A DNA stretch of 30,213 bases, from NCBI GenBank assembly GCA_910577185.1, contig CAJTLR010000045.1, positions 1 to 30,213 of the forward strand, given 5' to 3'. The translations under genes and the position numbers were made by a program. Shown in pieces: positions 8,870 to 18,600 of this stretch (positions are counted from its first letter, which is position 1; each line of letters starts with the position of its first letter). The notes beneath the pieces are model-generated. The model was not told the origin of the DNA. It did no database searches and saw nothing but the letters and a program-made list of their open reading frames with translations. Origin of the DNA: an uncultured Acetatifactor sp. Its GTDB lineage: Bacteria > Bacillota > Clostridia > Lachnospirales > Lachnospiraceae.

Positions 8870-9231
8870 TTTCCGCTCCCATTTCTTTTCCGGTATAGCC
8901 GTCATTCTTCCGACAGATACCGTTTTTCATTCCAGTCTGCCACATTGAAACCTTTACGCCCGTTCTGACCGGGCATGTCAGAAAGCTGCCAGCCACAACA
9001 TGTCGTTGGGCATACCCCCGGTGAAGGAAAGCCGGCCCGCACTGCCTTGCGGAGGAAGGCGGCACAGGATGCGGCCATCTGGCAGTGCGGTCTCTTTCCT
9101 TTCTGTCAATATTGTAACATTATTTTTTCTGTTATGGAGATTTTTACCCGAATGGTATTTGTGAGAACGTGAATTGCATCAAAGAAAATACAGTAAAAGC
9201 GGAAGCGCCGCCCTGCAGATGCCTGCACATC
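8870..9231 (-). promoter_or_regulatory. Structured leader between the kinase gene and the ABC cluster
   Basis: This 362-bp gap holds an extended -10 (TGTTACAAT, 9111-9119) with a poor -35, giving a possible start near 9104. The transcribed part contains a perfect 10-bp inverted repeat (9037-9046 with 9081-9090), an internal stem (9044-9048 with 9056-9060), and two overlapping stems that exclude each other (8965-8969 with 8977-8981, and 8958-8962 with 8970-8974). A weak GCGG/CCGC hairpin with T-rich sequence follows the kinase stop near 9190-9215. No T-box consensus was found. It may be a regulatory leader or a dispersed repeat. Confidence 0.5.
8902..9078 (-). CDS. Possible 58-residue Cys-containing peptide
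   Basis: An open frame in the leader encodes 58 residues beginning MAASCAAFLRKAVRAG, with GVCPTTCCGW in the middle and ending NEKRYLSEE. Four cysteines and a position directly before an ABC exporter would suit an exported peptide. Its TGA overlaps the alternative ATG of the exporter as ATGA. Against it, no well-placed ribosome-binding site is seen (the nearest purine run is about 16 bases upstream), and the frame runs through the strong inverted repeat, so the coding appearance may be accidental. I do not recognise it. Confidence 0.25.
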   Translation of the reverse strand: MAASCAAFLRKAVRAGFPSPGVCPTTCCGWQLSDMPGQNGRKGFNVADWNEKRYLSEE

Positions 9232-9894
9232 TTACATGGGCAGCAGTACTTCCGTCACAAAGACGCTTTCGTCATTTTTCCGGTTCACATAGCCGTGATA
9301 CCTGGAGACAATACTGTCAATACTCATCATTCCCAGCCCCCTGTCAGAAGCTTTCGTGGAATGGTACCGCCCTCCTTCTCTCTTTACCGGGACATTGTGT
9401 GAATTGGTCACGGTCAGATACAGCTGCTCCCTGAGCACTCCGATATATATTCGCAGAAAGCGTCTCTCCCCCTCTTTCTGGCTGTCGCACCCTTCTATGG
9501 CATTGTCCAGCAGATTTCCCAGAAGAACACATAAGTCATAATCTGCCACCGAAAGCTCCGGCGGCAGAACCACTTTCACATTGACCTCAATCTGTTTTGC
9601 CCTGGCAGTGGCAATTTTACTGTTCAGAAGGGCATCCAGCGTCAGTTTTCCCGTCTCAATCACTTTGTCGATCCGGGTCAGCTCCCGGTCAAGCTCCAGG
9701 ATGTAGTCGGAAAGTTCCTCATATTCCCCCATATCCAGGTACGCCTTCATCACCTGCAGATGATTTTTGTAGTCATGCCTCCAGGTACGCATCTGCTGGT
9801 ACATATTCTGCACTTCTTCATAATGCTTTTCCGTCAGGGCCCGCTGGGAGCCCAGCTTTTTATCTGCAAAAAACTTGTATATGCCAGAAAACAT
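9232..9894 (-). CDS. Soluble AgrC-like GHKL sensor histidine kinase
   Basis: This 220-residue kinase has the phosphoacceptor motif WRHDYKNHLQ (His40), an N box LLGNLLDNAIEGC (124-136) and a G box DRGLGM (184-189), the pattern of the AgrC/ComD (HPK10) family. Unlike typical members it has no transmembrane sensor; only about 35 residues precede the histidine motif. The ATG at 9894 has an AGGAG site 7 bases upstream, and the response regulator stops 11 bases before it. In-frame sequence further upstream overlaps the regulator and is not part of this gene. It probably phosphorylates the neighbouring LytTR regulator. How it senses anything is unknown. Confidence 0.9.
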   Translation of the reverse strand: MFSGIYKFFADKKLGSQRALTEKHYEEVQNMYQQMRTWRHDYKNHLQVMKAYLDMGEYEELSDYILELDRELTRIDKVIETGKLTLDALLNSKIATARAKQIEVNVKVVLPPELSVADYDLCVLLGNLLDNAIEGCDSQKEGERRFLRIYIGVLREQLYLTVTNSHNVPVKREGGRYHSTKASDRGLGMMSIDSIVSRYHGYVNRKNDESVFVTEVLLPM

Positions 9895-9904
9895 ATCGCC
9901 GCTC

Positions 9905-10645
9905 CTATTCTTCTGCCCTGTGATAGTCCAGAAAAGCCCGGTAAAGATCCGCCCTCTTTCCCCTGCTGACGGGAAGCGGACCCGCATGGTCCAGCAGCAC
10001 CGATGTCTTATCGATTTTCCTGATATACGGCAGATGCACCAGATAAGAGCGGTGACAGCGGAAAAAACCGGAGCCTGCAAGCCTCCCTTCCAGGTCTCCC
10101 AGACACATCCTGATCTCCCTGCACACAGGCTTCTTTTCCCCGCTGCCCGGTGTCAGGTACAGCGCCGTGGTGTGGGAAAAGGCTTCCGCATACAGAATGC
10201 GGCTCACCGGAATTTTCTCGGCCTCCGTCTCCTCTTCCAGCAGCAGATAGCTTTCCTTTTTTCCCACCTCTGTCAGCGCTTTGTCCAGAACCTCCCACAC
10301 CCTCTCTTCCTTCACCGGTTTTACCAGGAAATGGCAGGCCCGCACATCATATCCCTGGCTCATGTACCCTGCCAGGCCCGAGATAAACACAATCGTAATT
10401 GCGTCATCTTTTTGACGGATATGCCTGGCCAGCTCCATGCCGTTGATCCCCTGTCCCAGGTCAATGTCAAGAATGGCCAGGTCAAAGTCCATCTTCTCCA
10501 GCCAGTCCGTCAGAAAAGCCTCGCAGTTTGCATAGGAATAAATCAGCAGCTTCAGGCTTCTTGCCCCGCCCCAGCCCTCAACCATTCTCTTTACATTTTT
10601 CATTTGTGTGGGATCGTCTTCACAGATCGCTGCTTTCAGTAACAT
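9905..10645 (-). CDS. LytTR-family response regulator (AgrA-like)
   Basis: This 246-residue regulator has a receiver domain with acidic pocket Glu9-Asp10-Asp11, phosphoacceptor Asp60 (LAILDIDL), Ser89 and Lys109 (LVKP). A LytTR DNA-binding domain follows (about 145-240; SRILYAEAFSHTT, FFRCHRSYLVHLPYI). Such proteins bind direct repeats upstream of quorum-sensing, bacteriocin or surface genes. Its ATG shares a base with the rfbD stop (TAATG), so translation is coupled to rfbD, and the kinase follows 10 bases later. The ABC cluster downstream is the obvious candidate target, but I could not find a convincing 21-bp-spaced LytTR repeat pair in the leader. Confidence 0.93.
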   Translation of the reverse strand: MLLKAAICEDDPTQMKNVKRMVEGWGGARSLKLLIYSYANCEAFLTDWLEKMDFDLAILDIDLGQGINGMELARHIRQKDDAITIVFISGLAGYMSQGYDVRACHFLVKPVKEERVWEVLDKALTEVGKKESYLLLEEETEAEKIPVSRILYAEAFSHTTALYLTPGSGEKKPVCREIRMCLGDLEGRLAGSGFFRCHRSYLVHLPYIRKIDKTSVLLDHAGPLPVSRGKRADLYRAFLDYHRAEE

Positions 10646-11502
10646 TACGCCTCATCCTGCTCCTTCAGTACTGCCACATATCTGGCCAGGGCATCCTGCC
10701 AGGCCGGAAGCTTCCGGAATCCGTTCTCCGTCAGCTTGTCGTTATTCATACGGCTGTTTGCCGGACGCTTCGCCTTTGCGCCGTATTCCTCCGTGGTCAC
10801 CGGAACCACATTGACAGAGACTCCCGCCTCCCTGAAAATCGAACATGCAAATTCATACCAGGAGCAGGTTCCCTCGTTGGTGGCGTGATAGACACCGTAT
10901 TTTTCCGTGAGAATCATGTCTGCCAGCAGTCTGGCCAGGTCAAAAGTATAGGTGGGGGAACCGAACTGATCGTTTACCACCCGGATGGTGTCATGGGTTT
11001 TGGCCAGGTTCAGCATGGTTTTCACAAAATTTTTTCCGTTGACGCCGAACACCCAGGCGATCCGGACAATAAAATATTTCTCCAGAATCTCCCTTACCTC
11101 CAGCTCTCCCTCATATTTGGTCCGTCCGTATACACTGCGGGGATCTCCTTCGTCCTCCGGCTCCCAGAACCGCTCACCCTCCCCGCTGAACACATAATCC
11201 GTGCTCACCTGCAGCATCCTGATATCCAGCTCTTTGCACACATTTGCAATATACCGGGGACCATCCGCATTGACCTTACGGCAAAGTTCTTCATTCTCCT
11301 CGGCCGCATCCACGGCAGTGTAGGCGGCACAGTGAATCACCGCGTCCGGAGCGGTCTCTTTGATCACTTTCTCCACACTGGCAGCATCCGTGATATCCAT
11401 CTCCTCAATATCCACCCCTATGGCTTCGATTCCCCGCCCCTCCAGTTCCTTTACCACATCATGGCCCAGCTGGCCTTTTACACCTGTTACCAATATCTTC
11501 AT
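10645..11502 (-). CDS. rfbD: dTDP-4-dehydrorhamnose reductase
   Basis: RfbD/RmlD reduces dTDP-4-dehydro-L-rhamnose to dTDP-L-rhamnose with NAD(P)H, the last step in making the rhamnose donor for cell-wall polysaccharides. The 285-residue product has the Rossmann loop TGVKGQLG (6-13), STDYVF (100-105), the catalytic Tyr125-x-x-x-Lys129 (YGRTK) and the family end motif RPANSRM. I chose the ATG at 11502, with GGAGGTGG just upstream; the in-frame extension to 11673 has no family similarity. rfbA, rfbB and rfbC are not in the window, so the gene stands alone. Coupling to the two-component genes is unusual for a sugar-nucleotide enzyme. Confidence 0.93.
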   Translation of the reverse strand: MKILVTGVKGQLGHDVVKELEGRGIEAIGVDIEEMDITDAASVEKVIKETAPDAVIHCAAYTAVDAAEENEELCRKVNADGPRYIANVCKELDIRMLQVSTDYVFSGEGERFWEPEDEGDPRSVYGRTKYEGELEVREILEKYFIVRIAWVFGVNGKNFVKTMLNLAKTHDTIRVVNDQFGSPTYTFDLARLLADMILTEKYGVYHATNEGTCSWYEFACSIFREAGVSVNVVPVTTEEYGAKAKRPANSRMNNDKLTENGFRKLPAWQDALARYVAVLKEQDEA

Positions 11503-11660
11503 ATCCACCTCCGCGCTCCCCGGCCGCATCCGGACCGGCGCTTCTTTACACTCTGCCATTTTTCCTTCATCCGGCAGGAAAAATTTTCCCTGCCTGCCCG
11601 GACGTTTTCTCTTCCCCGCCCTTATAATCGAGTAGGGGAATGCCTTCTCCCCTGCTCGCC

Positions 11661-11713
11661 GCGCGGGGCGCATGTTGCCTCAGCAACTATTTTCCTTATG
11701 CGCCCCTGTGCAT
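11661..11713. repeat. 53-nt structured dispersed repeat, copy 1
   Basis: It matches 25260-25312 at 44 of 53 positions with no gaps. Read on the plus strand it folds as an outer stem (GCGCGGG with CCTGTGC, using two G-U pairs), a middle stem CGCAT/ATGCG and an inner stem-loop GTTGC-CTCA-GCAAC. It lies directly after the rpo operon terminator, at the border of the inserted gene block. Confidence 0.8.
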
Positions 11714-11754
11714 AAAAGCAAAGGGGTGTTGCCCTGTTGAACCACACCCCTTTG
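11713..11754 (-). terminator. Terminator of the rpoB-rpoC transcript
   Basis: An 11-bp perfect stem (CAAAGGGGTGT at 11719-11729 with its complement at 11744-11754) with a 14-nt loop is followed on the minus strand by CTTTTATG. It starts about 80 bases after the rpoC stop and separates the rpo operon from rfbD. Confidence 0.85.
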
Positions 11755-11835
11755 TCTCCCATATCCAGATCAGATCCCCGGAATCCGGCCCACACTTATA
11801 AATACTTCAGGCAGATTCCGGAACTGCTGCATATT

Positions 11836-14800
11836 TTATTCTGCTGTTCCCGCCAGAACCAGATCTTCCTCTGCCTCTGTCTGATAAGACTCCCCGCGGA
11901 TAATGTCTTCCGCATCCGTCTCGCTCTCTTCCACATCCGTCTCTTCCATTACCATATCTTCAGCGGGCTCCGGGCAGTCAGTCTCTTCCTCCCCGCCCAG
12001 CTCGTCTATGGAAATGGTCTCCATTTCGTCTGTGTTCAGTCTGATACTGCGGTACCGCTTCATTCCTGTACCCACAGGAATCAGCTTACCGATAATGACA
12101 TTCTCCTTCAGGCCGATCAGATTATCCACCTTACCTTTTATGGCGGCTTCCGTCAGAACCTTGGTGGTCTCCTGGAAAGATGCCGCAGACAGGAAGGAAT
12201 TGGTGGCAAGCGCCGCTTTGGTAATCCCCAGCAGTACCTGCTTTCCCTCTGCCAGCTCTTTTCCTTCGGCAAAGAGCATCTCGTTCATATCCTCGTAGTC
12301 CAGTACATCCACCAGCGTACCGGGCAGGAATTCCGTGTCCCCGCTGTTCTCAATGCGCACTTTCTTCAGCATCTGGCGCACGATCACTTCAATGTGCTTA
12401 TCCGCGATATCCACACCCTGCAGACGGTAAACTCTCTGAACCTCCCGGAGCATATAATCCTGCACCGAACGGATTCCCTTGATCTTCAGCAAATCGTGGG
12501 GATTCACACTTCCTTCCGTCAGTTCATCCCCGGCCTCCAGAATCTGTCCGTCCATCACCTTGATACGGGAACCATAGGGAATCAGGTAAGCCTTATTTTC
12601 CCCGGTCTCCGAATTGGTGATAACCACCTCGCGCTTTTTCTTGGTATCCCGCAGTTCCGCCCTGCCGCCGAATTCCGCGATAATGGCCAGACCCTTGGGC
12701 TTACGCGCCTCGAAAAGCTCCTCCACACGGGGAAGACCCTGTGTGATATCGTCGCCCGCCACACCGCCGGTATGGAAGGTTCTCATGGTCAGCTGGGTTC
12801 CGGGCTCCCCGATGGACTGTGCCGCGATGATTCCCACGGCCTCACCTACCTGCACCGCTTCACCGGTTGCCATGTTTGCACCATAGCATTTTGCACAGAT
12901 TCCCACATGGGACCTGCAGGTCAGTATGGTCCGGATCTTGATTGCCTCAATGGGCTCTCCCTTCTCATCCACCCCGGAACTGAGAATTCTTGCGGCGCGG
13001 CTGGGTGTAATCATATGATTGTGCTTTACAATCAGCTGGCCGTCTTTATCATAAATATCCTCACAGGAATATCTTCCCATGATTCTGTCTTTCAGACCCT
13101 CAATGGTCTCCTTCCCATCCATAAAGGCACGCACCGTCATGCCGGGAATCTCGTTTCTGCCCTCGCTGCAGTCCACTTCACGGATACTCAGCTCCTGGGA
13201 CACATCCACCATTCGTCTGGTCAGGTAACCGGAGTCCGCAGTACGCAGCGCCGTATCGGACAGACCCTTCCGGGCGCCGTGGGCAGACATGAAATATTCC
13301 AGAACGTCCAGTCCCTCACGGAAGTTTGACTTGATGGGCAGTTCGATGGTTCTTCCCGTGGTATCTGCCATCAGTCCGCGCATACCGGCCAGCTGTTTGA
13401 TCTGCTGGTTGGAACCACGGGCGCCGGAGTCGGCCATCATATAAATATTATTGTACTTATCCAGACCTGCCAGCAACACTTCCGTCAGTTCCTTATCGGT
13501 TTCGTTCCAGGTCTCCACCACAGCGCGGTATCTCTCTTCCTCCGTGATCAGTCCCCTTCGGAAATTGGTGGAAATCTTATCCACGGTGGCCTGGGCTTCT
13601 GCCAGCATCTCCGGCTTCCGGGCAGGCACGGTCATGTCCGAGATGGACACGGTCATGGCGGCCCTTGTGGAATATTTATATCCGATGGACTTCACATCAT
13701 CCAGTACCTCCGCCGTCCTGGAAGCACCGTGGGTATTGATAACCTTCTCCAGAATCTGCTTCAGGCCCTTCTTATCCACATGGAAATCCACTTCCAGTTT
13801 CAGGAAGTTCTCCGGGGCACTCCTGTCCACAAATCCCAGATCCTGAGGCAGAATTTCGTTAAAGATAAAACGGCCCAGCGTGGACTCCACATTGCCGGTG
13901 ACCACTTCCCCGTCCGCGTTCTTCCTGGACACACGAACCGTAATTCTGGAGTGCAGAGTACAATATTTATTCTCATAAGCCAGAATGGCTTCATTCACAT
14001 TGCGGAAGTACTTTCCTTCGCCCAGCGCGCCAGGTCTCTCCTGGGTCAGGTAATAGATGCCAAGCACCATATCCTGGGAGGGCACCGCCACGGGCCCGCC
14101 ATCCGATGGCTTCAGCAGATTGTTGGGCGACAGCAGCAGGAACCGGCACTCTGCCTGGGCTTCCACGGACAAGGGAAGATGCACTGCCATCTGGTCCCCG
14201 TCAAAGTCCGCGTTAAACGCGGTACATACCAGCGGATGCAGCTTGATGGCCTTACCTTCCACAAGGATGGGCTCAAATGCCTGGATACCCAGTCTGTGCA
14301 GCGTGGGTGCACGGTTCAGCATCACAGGATGCTCCTTGATCACCTCTTCCAGCACATCCCATACCTGATTGTCCATCTTGTCTACCAGCTTCTTGGCATT
14401 CTTGATGTTCTGGCTGATAGCCTTTGCCACCAGCTCCCGCATGACAAAAGGCTTGAACAGTTCAATGGCCATCTCCTTGGGCAGACCGCACTGGTAAATT
14501 TTCAGTTCCGGTCCCACCACGATAACGGAACGTCCGGAATAGTCCACACGCTTGCCCAGAAGGTTCTGGCGGAAACGTCCCGTTTTACCCTTCAGCATGT
14601 CGGAGAGGGATTTCAGCGCCCTGTTTCCGGGTCCGGTCACAGGACGGCCTCTTCTGCCGTTGTCAATCAGGGCATCCACTGCCTCCTGGAGCATTCTTTT
14701 CTCGTTGCGGACAATGATATCCGGCGCGCCCAGCTCCAGCAGTCTCTTCAGACGGTTATTTCTATTGATAATCCTCCGGTACAGATCGTTCAGGTCCGAT

Positions 14801-15579
14801 GTGGCGAAACGTCCTCCATCCAGCTGCACCATGGGACGGATGTCCGGCGGTATCACCGGGATCACGTCCATAATCATCCAGTCCGGCTTATTCCCCGACT
14901 CCCGGAATGCCTCTATGACCTCCAGTCTCTTGATGATACGTGCCCGTTTCTGTCCGGATGATTCCTTCAGTCCCACCCGGAGTTCTTCCGCATCCACATC
15001 CAGGTCAATGGCCTGCAGCAATTCCTTGATTGCCTCTGCCCCCATCCCCACACGGAACTTGTTTCCGTACAGTTCCCTGGCATCCTGATACTCTTTTTCA
15101 GACAGAATCTGTTTATAGTCAAGCCCGCTGTCTCCCGGATCCAGCACAATATAAGACGCAAAGTAAAGCACTTTCTCCAGCACCCTGGGGGAGAGATCCA
15201 GAATCAGTCCCATACGGCTGGGAATCCCCTTAAAATACCAGATGTGGGAAACGGGTGCCGCAAGTTCGATATGCCCCATACGCTCCCGGCGCACGCTGGA
15301 TTTGGTAACCTCAACGCCGCAGCGGTCGCAGACTACGCCTTTGTACCTGATCTTCTTATATTTACCGCAATGACATTCCCAGTCTTTGTTGGGTCCGAAA
15401 ATTTTCTCGCAGAACAAGCCATCCCTTTCGGGTTTCAGGGTTCTATAGTTAATGGTTTCCGGCTTCATAACCTCGCCGTGGGACCACTCACGAATCTTCT
15501 CCGGTGAAGCTAAGCCGATTTTTATGGCATCAAATGTCATGGGCTGATAAGTTACCGCTTCATTTTTGGTTTCTGGCAT
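11836..15579 (-). CDS. rpoC: RNA polymerase subunit beta'
   Basis: This is the largest catalytic subunit of RNA polymerase. The 1247-residue product has the N-terminal zinc site CHCGKYKK...CDRCG, the active-site magnesium loop NADFDGDQMAVHLPL near residue 455, the bridge-helix and trigger-loop region, and a second zinc site around CRSHVGICAKCYG. I chose the ATG at 15579, because the AAGGGAG site is then 8 bases away; a GTG at 15588 lies on top of that site. The C-terminus ends in an acidic, low-conservation tail. It is 61 bp downstream of rpoB and closes with a strong terminator. Confidence 0.98.
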   Translation of the reverse strand: MPETKNEAVTYQPMTFDAIKIGLASPEKIREWSHGEVMKPETINYRTLKPERDGLFCEKIFGPNKDWECHCGKYKKIRYKGVVCDRCGVEVTKSSVRRERMGHIELAAPVSHIWYFKGIPSRMGLILDLSPRVLEKVLYFASYIVLDPGDSGLDYKQILSEKEYQDARELYGNKFRVGMGAEAIKELLQAIDLDVDAEELRVGLKESSGQKRARIIKRLEVIEAFRESGNKPDWMIMDVIPVIPPDIRPMVQLDGGRFATSDLNDLYRRIINRNNRLKRLLELGAPDIIVRNEKRMLQEAVDALIDNGRRGRPVTGPGNRALKSLSDMLKGKTGRFRQNLLGKRVDYSGRSVIVVGPELKIYQCGLPKEMAIELFKPFVMRELVAKAISQNIKNAKKLVDKMDNQVWDVLEEVIKEHPVMLNRAPTLHRLGIQAFEPILVEGKAIKLHPLVCTAFNADFDGDQMAVHLPLSVEAQAECRFLLLSPNNLLKPSDGGPVAVPSQDMVLGIYYLTQERPGALGEGKYFRNVNEAILAYENKYCTLHSRITVRVSRKNADGEVVTGNVESTLGRFIFNEILPQDLGFVDRSAPENFLKLEVDFHVDKKGLKQILEKVINTHGASRTAEVLDDVKSIGYKYSTRAAMTVSISDMTVPARKPEMLAEAQATVDKISTNFRRGLITEEERYRAVVETWNETDKELTEVLLAGLDKYNNIYMMADSGARGSNQQIKQLAGMRGLMADTTGRTIELPIKSNFREGLDVLEYFMSAHGARKGLSDTALRTADSGYLTRRMVDVSQELSIREVDCSEGRNEIPGMTVRAFMDGKETIEGLKDRIMGRYSCEDIYDKDGQLIVKHNHMITPSRAARILSSGVDEKGEPIEAIKIRTILTCRSHVGICAKCYGANMATGEAVQVGEAVGIIAAQSIGEPGTQLTMRTFHTGGVAGDDITQGLPRVEELFEARKPKGLAIIAEFGGRAELRDTKKKREVVITNSETGENKAYLIPYGSRIKVMDGQILEAGDELTEGSVNPHDLLKIKGIRSVQDYMLREVQRVYRLQGVDIADKHIEVIVRQMLKKVRIENSGDTEFLPGTLVDVLDYEDMNEMLFAEGKELAEGKQVLLGITKAALATNSFLSAASFQETTKVLTEAAIKGKVDNLIGLKENVIIGKLIPVGTGMKRYRSIRLNTDEMETISIDELGGEEETDCPEPAEDMVMEETDVEESETDAEDIIRGESYQTEAEEDLVLAGTAE

Positions 15580-15640
15580 GTTTGGCACTCCCTTCTAAAA
15601 TTAAAGTCTTGCATTCCCGCACTCATACACATGCGCTGTC

Positions 15641-18600
15641 TCAATACTCATCCCCATCGCTGAAGTCTTCTTCGCCTTCCTCATAGGAAACGTCGTCAAA
15701 TTCATCCTCTTCCTCGTCGTCCTCATCCTCCGAGCTGATGAATTCACCGCTTTCATCATCAAACTCCTGCGCCTGATATCCCATCTCACCCAGGGAACTG
15801 TTGTCGTAGTCGTCATATTTGCGGTCATCCCCCATCTCATAGCGGTAATCCGTATCGCCGTAATCGATGGTCTCCATGATCTCCACTTCCGTCTGGTCTT
15901 CCCTGAGAACACGCACGTCAAGGCCAAGGGCCTGCAGCTCCTTCAGCAATACCTTAAAGGACTCAGGAATGCCGGGCTCAGGAATATTGTCCCCCTTGAT
16001 AATCGCCTCGTAAGTCTTGACACGTCCCACCACGTCATCGGATTTCACCGTCAGGATCTCCTGCAGCGTGTAGGATGCGCCGTATGCCTCCAGCGCCCAA
16101 ACCTCCATCTCTCCGAAACGCTGTCCGCCGAACTGGGCCTTACCGCCCAGGGGCTGCTGTGTCACCAGGGAGTACGGGCCTGTGGAGCGGGCGTGAATCT
16201 TGTCGTCCACCAGATGATGCAGTTTCAGGTAATGCATGTGTCCGATTGTGACAGGACTGTCAAAATATTCTCCTGTCCTGCCGTCGCGCAGACGCACCTT
16301 TCCATCGCTGGAAATATGCACGCCTTTCCACAGCTCCCTGTGTTCCCTGTTCTCGGAAAGATACTGCAGTACATCGGGAAGAAGCTCTTCCTTATGCTTC
16401 TCTTCAAATTCTTCCCATTCCAGATTCACATAATCGTTTGCCAGGTTCAGCGTATCCGTGATATCCTTCTCATTGGCGCCGTCAAAAATAGGGGTTGCCA
16501 CATTAAAGCCCAGAGCCTTTGCCGCCAGGGAAAGGTGAATCTCCAGCACCTGCCCGATATTCATACGGGAAGGCACACCCAGCGGGTTCAGCACGATATC
16601 CAGGGGACGTCCGTTGGGCAGATAGGGCATATCCTCCACGGGCAGAACCCTGGATACCACACCCTTATTGCCGTGGCGGCCTGCCATCTTGTCACCCACG
16701 GAAAGCTTTCTCTTCTGTGCAATATAGATACGGACAGCCTGGTTTACCCCGGGAGAAAGTTCGTCGCTGTTCTCCCTGGTAAACACCTTCGCGTCCACCA
16801 CAATACCATATTCTCCATGCGGAACTTTCAGGGAGGTATCCCTGACTTCCCTTGCCTTCTCGCCGAAGATGGCCCTCAGCAGCCTTTCCTCCGCGGTCAG
16901 TTCGGTCTCGCCCTTGGGCGTCACCTTTCCTACCAGGATGTCCCCTGCCCGGACTTCCGCGCCGATGCGGATAATTCCCCTGTCATCCAGGTCTTTCAGG
17001 GCATCATCGCCCACGCCCGGCACATCCCGGGTAATCTCTTCCGGTCCCAGCTTGGTATCCCGGGCTTCTGCCTCATATTCCTCAATATGGACAGAAGTAT
17101 ATACATCATCCTGCACCAGACGCTCGCTCAGAAGAACGGCATCCTCGTAATTGTATCCTTCCCATGTCATGAATCCGATCAAAGGGTTCTTGCCCAGCGC
17201 CAGTTCGCCCATGGCGGTGGAAGGACCGTCCGCAATCACCTGGCCCGCAGCCACATGATCTCCCTTGAATACAATGGGCTTCTGATTATAGCAGTTGGAC
17301 TGGTTGCTCCGGGAGAATTTCGTCAGATGAAACTCTGCCTTCTCTCCATCGTCATAAGTCATTCTGATCAAAGCCGCGGACACATAGTCAATGGTTCCGG
17401 GCTTCTTTGCCACTATGCAGACACCGGAGTCCACGGCAACCTTGGGTTCCATACCGGTACCCACCACCGGCGCCTCCGTTGTCAGAAGAGGCACTGCCTG
17501 ACGCTGCATGTTGGAACCCATCAGCGCACGGTTGGCATCGTCATTCTGGAGGAACGGAATCAGGGCCGTAGCCACGGAGAACACCATCCTGGGCGACACG
17601 TCCATGTAGTCAAACATGGAGCGGGGATACTCGGAAGTCTCATCCAGGTAACGGCCGGAAACCGTGTTCCTGACAAAATGTCCCTCTGCATCCAGCGCCT
17701 CACTTGCCTGGGCCACATGATAGTTGTCCTCTTCGTCCGCAGTCATATATACCACATCATTGGTGACCACCGGATTTCTGGGGTCGGTTTTATCTATCTT
17801 TCTATAAGGGGCCTCAATAAACCCGTATTCGTTAATTCTTGCATAGCTTGCCAGATAATTGATCAGACCGATATTAGGACCTTCCGGGGTCTCTATGGGG
17901 CACATTCTCCCGTAATGGGAATAATGCACGTCACGAACCTCAAATCCGGCGCGGTCCCTGGACAGACCGCCGGGGCCCAGGGCTGACAGACGTCTCTTGT
18001 TAGTCAGCTCGGCCAGAGGATTATTCTGGTCCATAAACTGGGACAGCTGGGAGGAACCGAAGAACTCCTTCACCGCCGCCGTCACCGGCTTGATGTTGAT
18101 CAGGGCCTGGGGGGAGGTCTCGTCCGCATCATGGGTGGTCATTCGCTCGCGTACCACTCTCTCCATTCTGGACAAGCCGATTCTGTACTGGTTCTGAAGC
18201 AGTTCCCCCACCGAACGGATCCTTCTGTTGCCCAGATGGTCGATATCGTCATCATTGCCCAGACCATATTCCAGATGCATATTGTAATTGATGGAGGCAA
18301 TAATATCCTCCTTCGTCACATGCTTCGGCACTAGCTCATGCACATTCTTTTTGATAGCCTGCGCAAGCTTTTCCGGATCATCGGAAAACTCTTCCAGAAT
18401 CTGGGCCAGCACAGGATAATATACTTTCTCATGAATCCCGAAGTCACGGGGATTACAGTCCACAAAACTGGTAAGGTCCACCATCATATTGGAAAGAACC
18501 TTTACATTCTTCTCCTCCGTCTGGATATAGACAAAAGGAACCGCCGCATTCTGAATGGTATCTGCCAGTTCCATGGTCACTTTTGTACCCGCCTCTGCCA

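Larger units (their letters stand above)
11503..11835. other. rpoC-rfbD intergenic region
   Basis: The 333-bp gap holds the rpo operon terminator (11713-11754) and one copy of a 53-nt structured repeat (11661-11713). Between the repeat and rfbD I see no good sigma-A promoter on the minus strand, so the rfbD transcript may depend on read-through or on an unrecognised promoter. Confidence 0.6.

Noticed and set aside
8903..8905. The earlier ATG as the start of the 6992-8869 ABC gene
   Set aside because: The ATG at 8867-8869 has a better-spaced ribosome-binding site and gives the same length as the paralogue; the earlier codon is kept as an alternative.
8870..9231. agrB/agrD-type genes or a T-box riboswitch in the leader
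   Set aside because: No membrane-peptidase-like frame and no T-box consensus were found; the 58-codon frame does not resemble AgrD.
11737..13329. A 530-codon plus-strand frame opposite rpoC
   Set aside because: rpoC is full length and conserved here; the opposite frame is His/Leu-rich without domains.
16193..17986. A 597-codon plus-strand frame opposite rpoB
   Set aside because: Same reasoning: it lies over highly conserved rpoB sequence.
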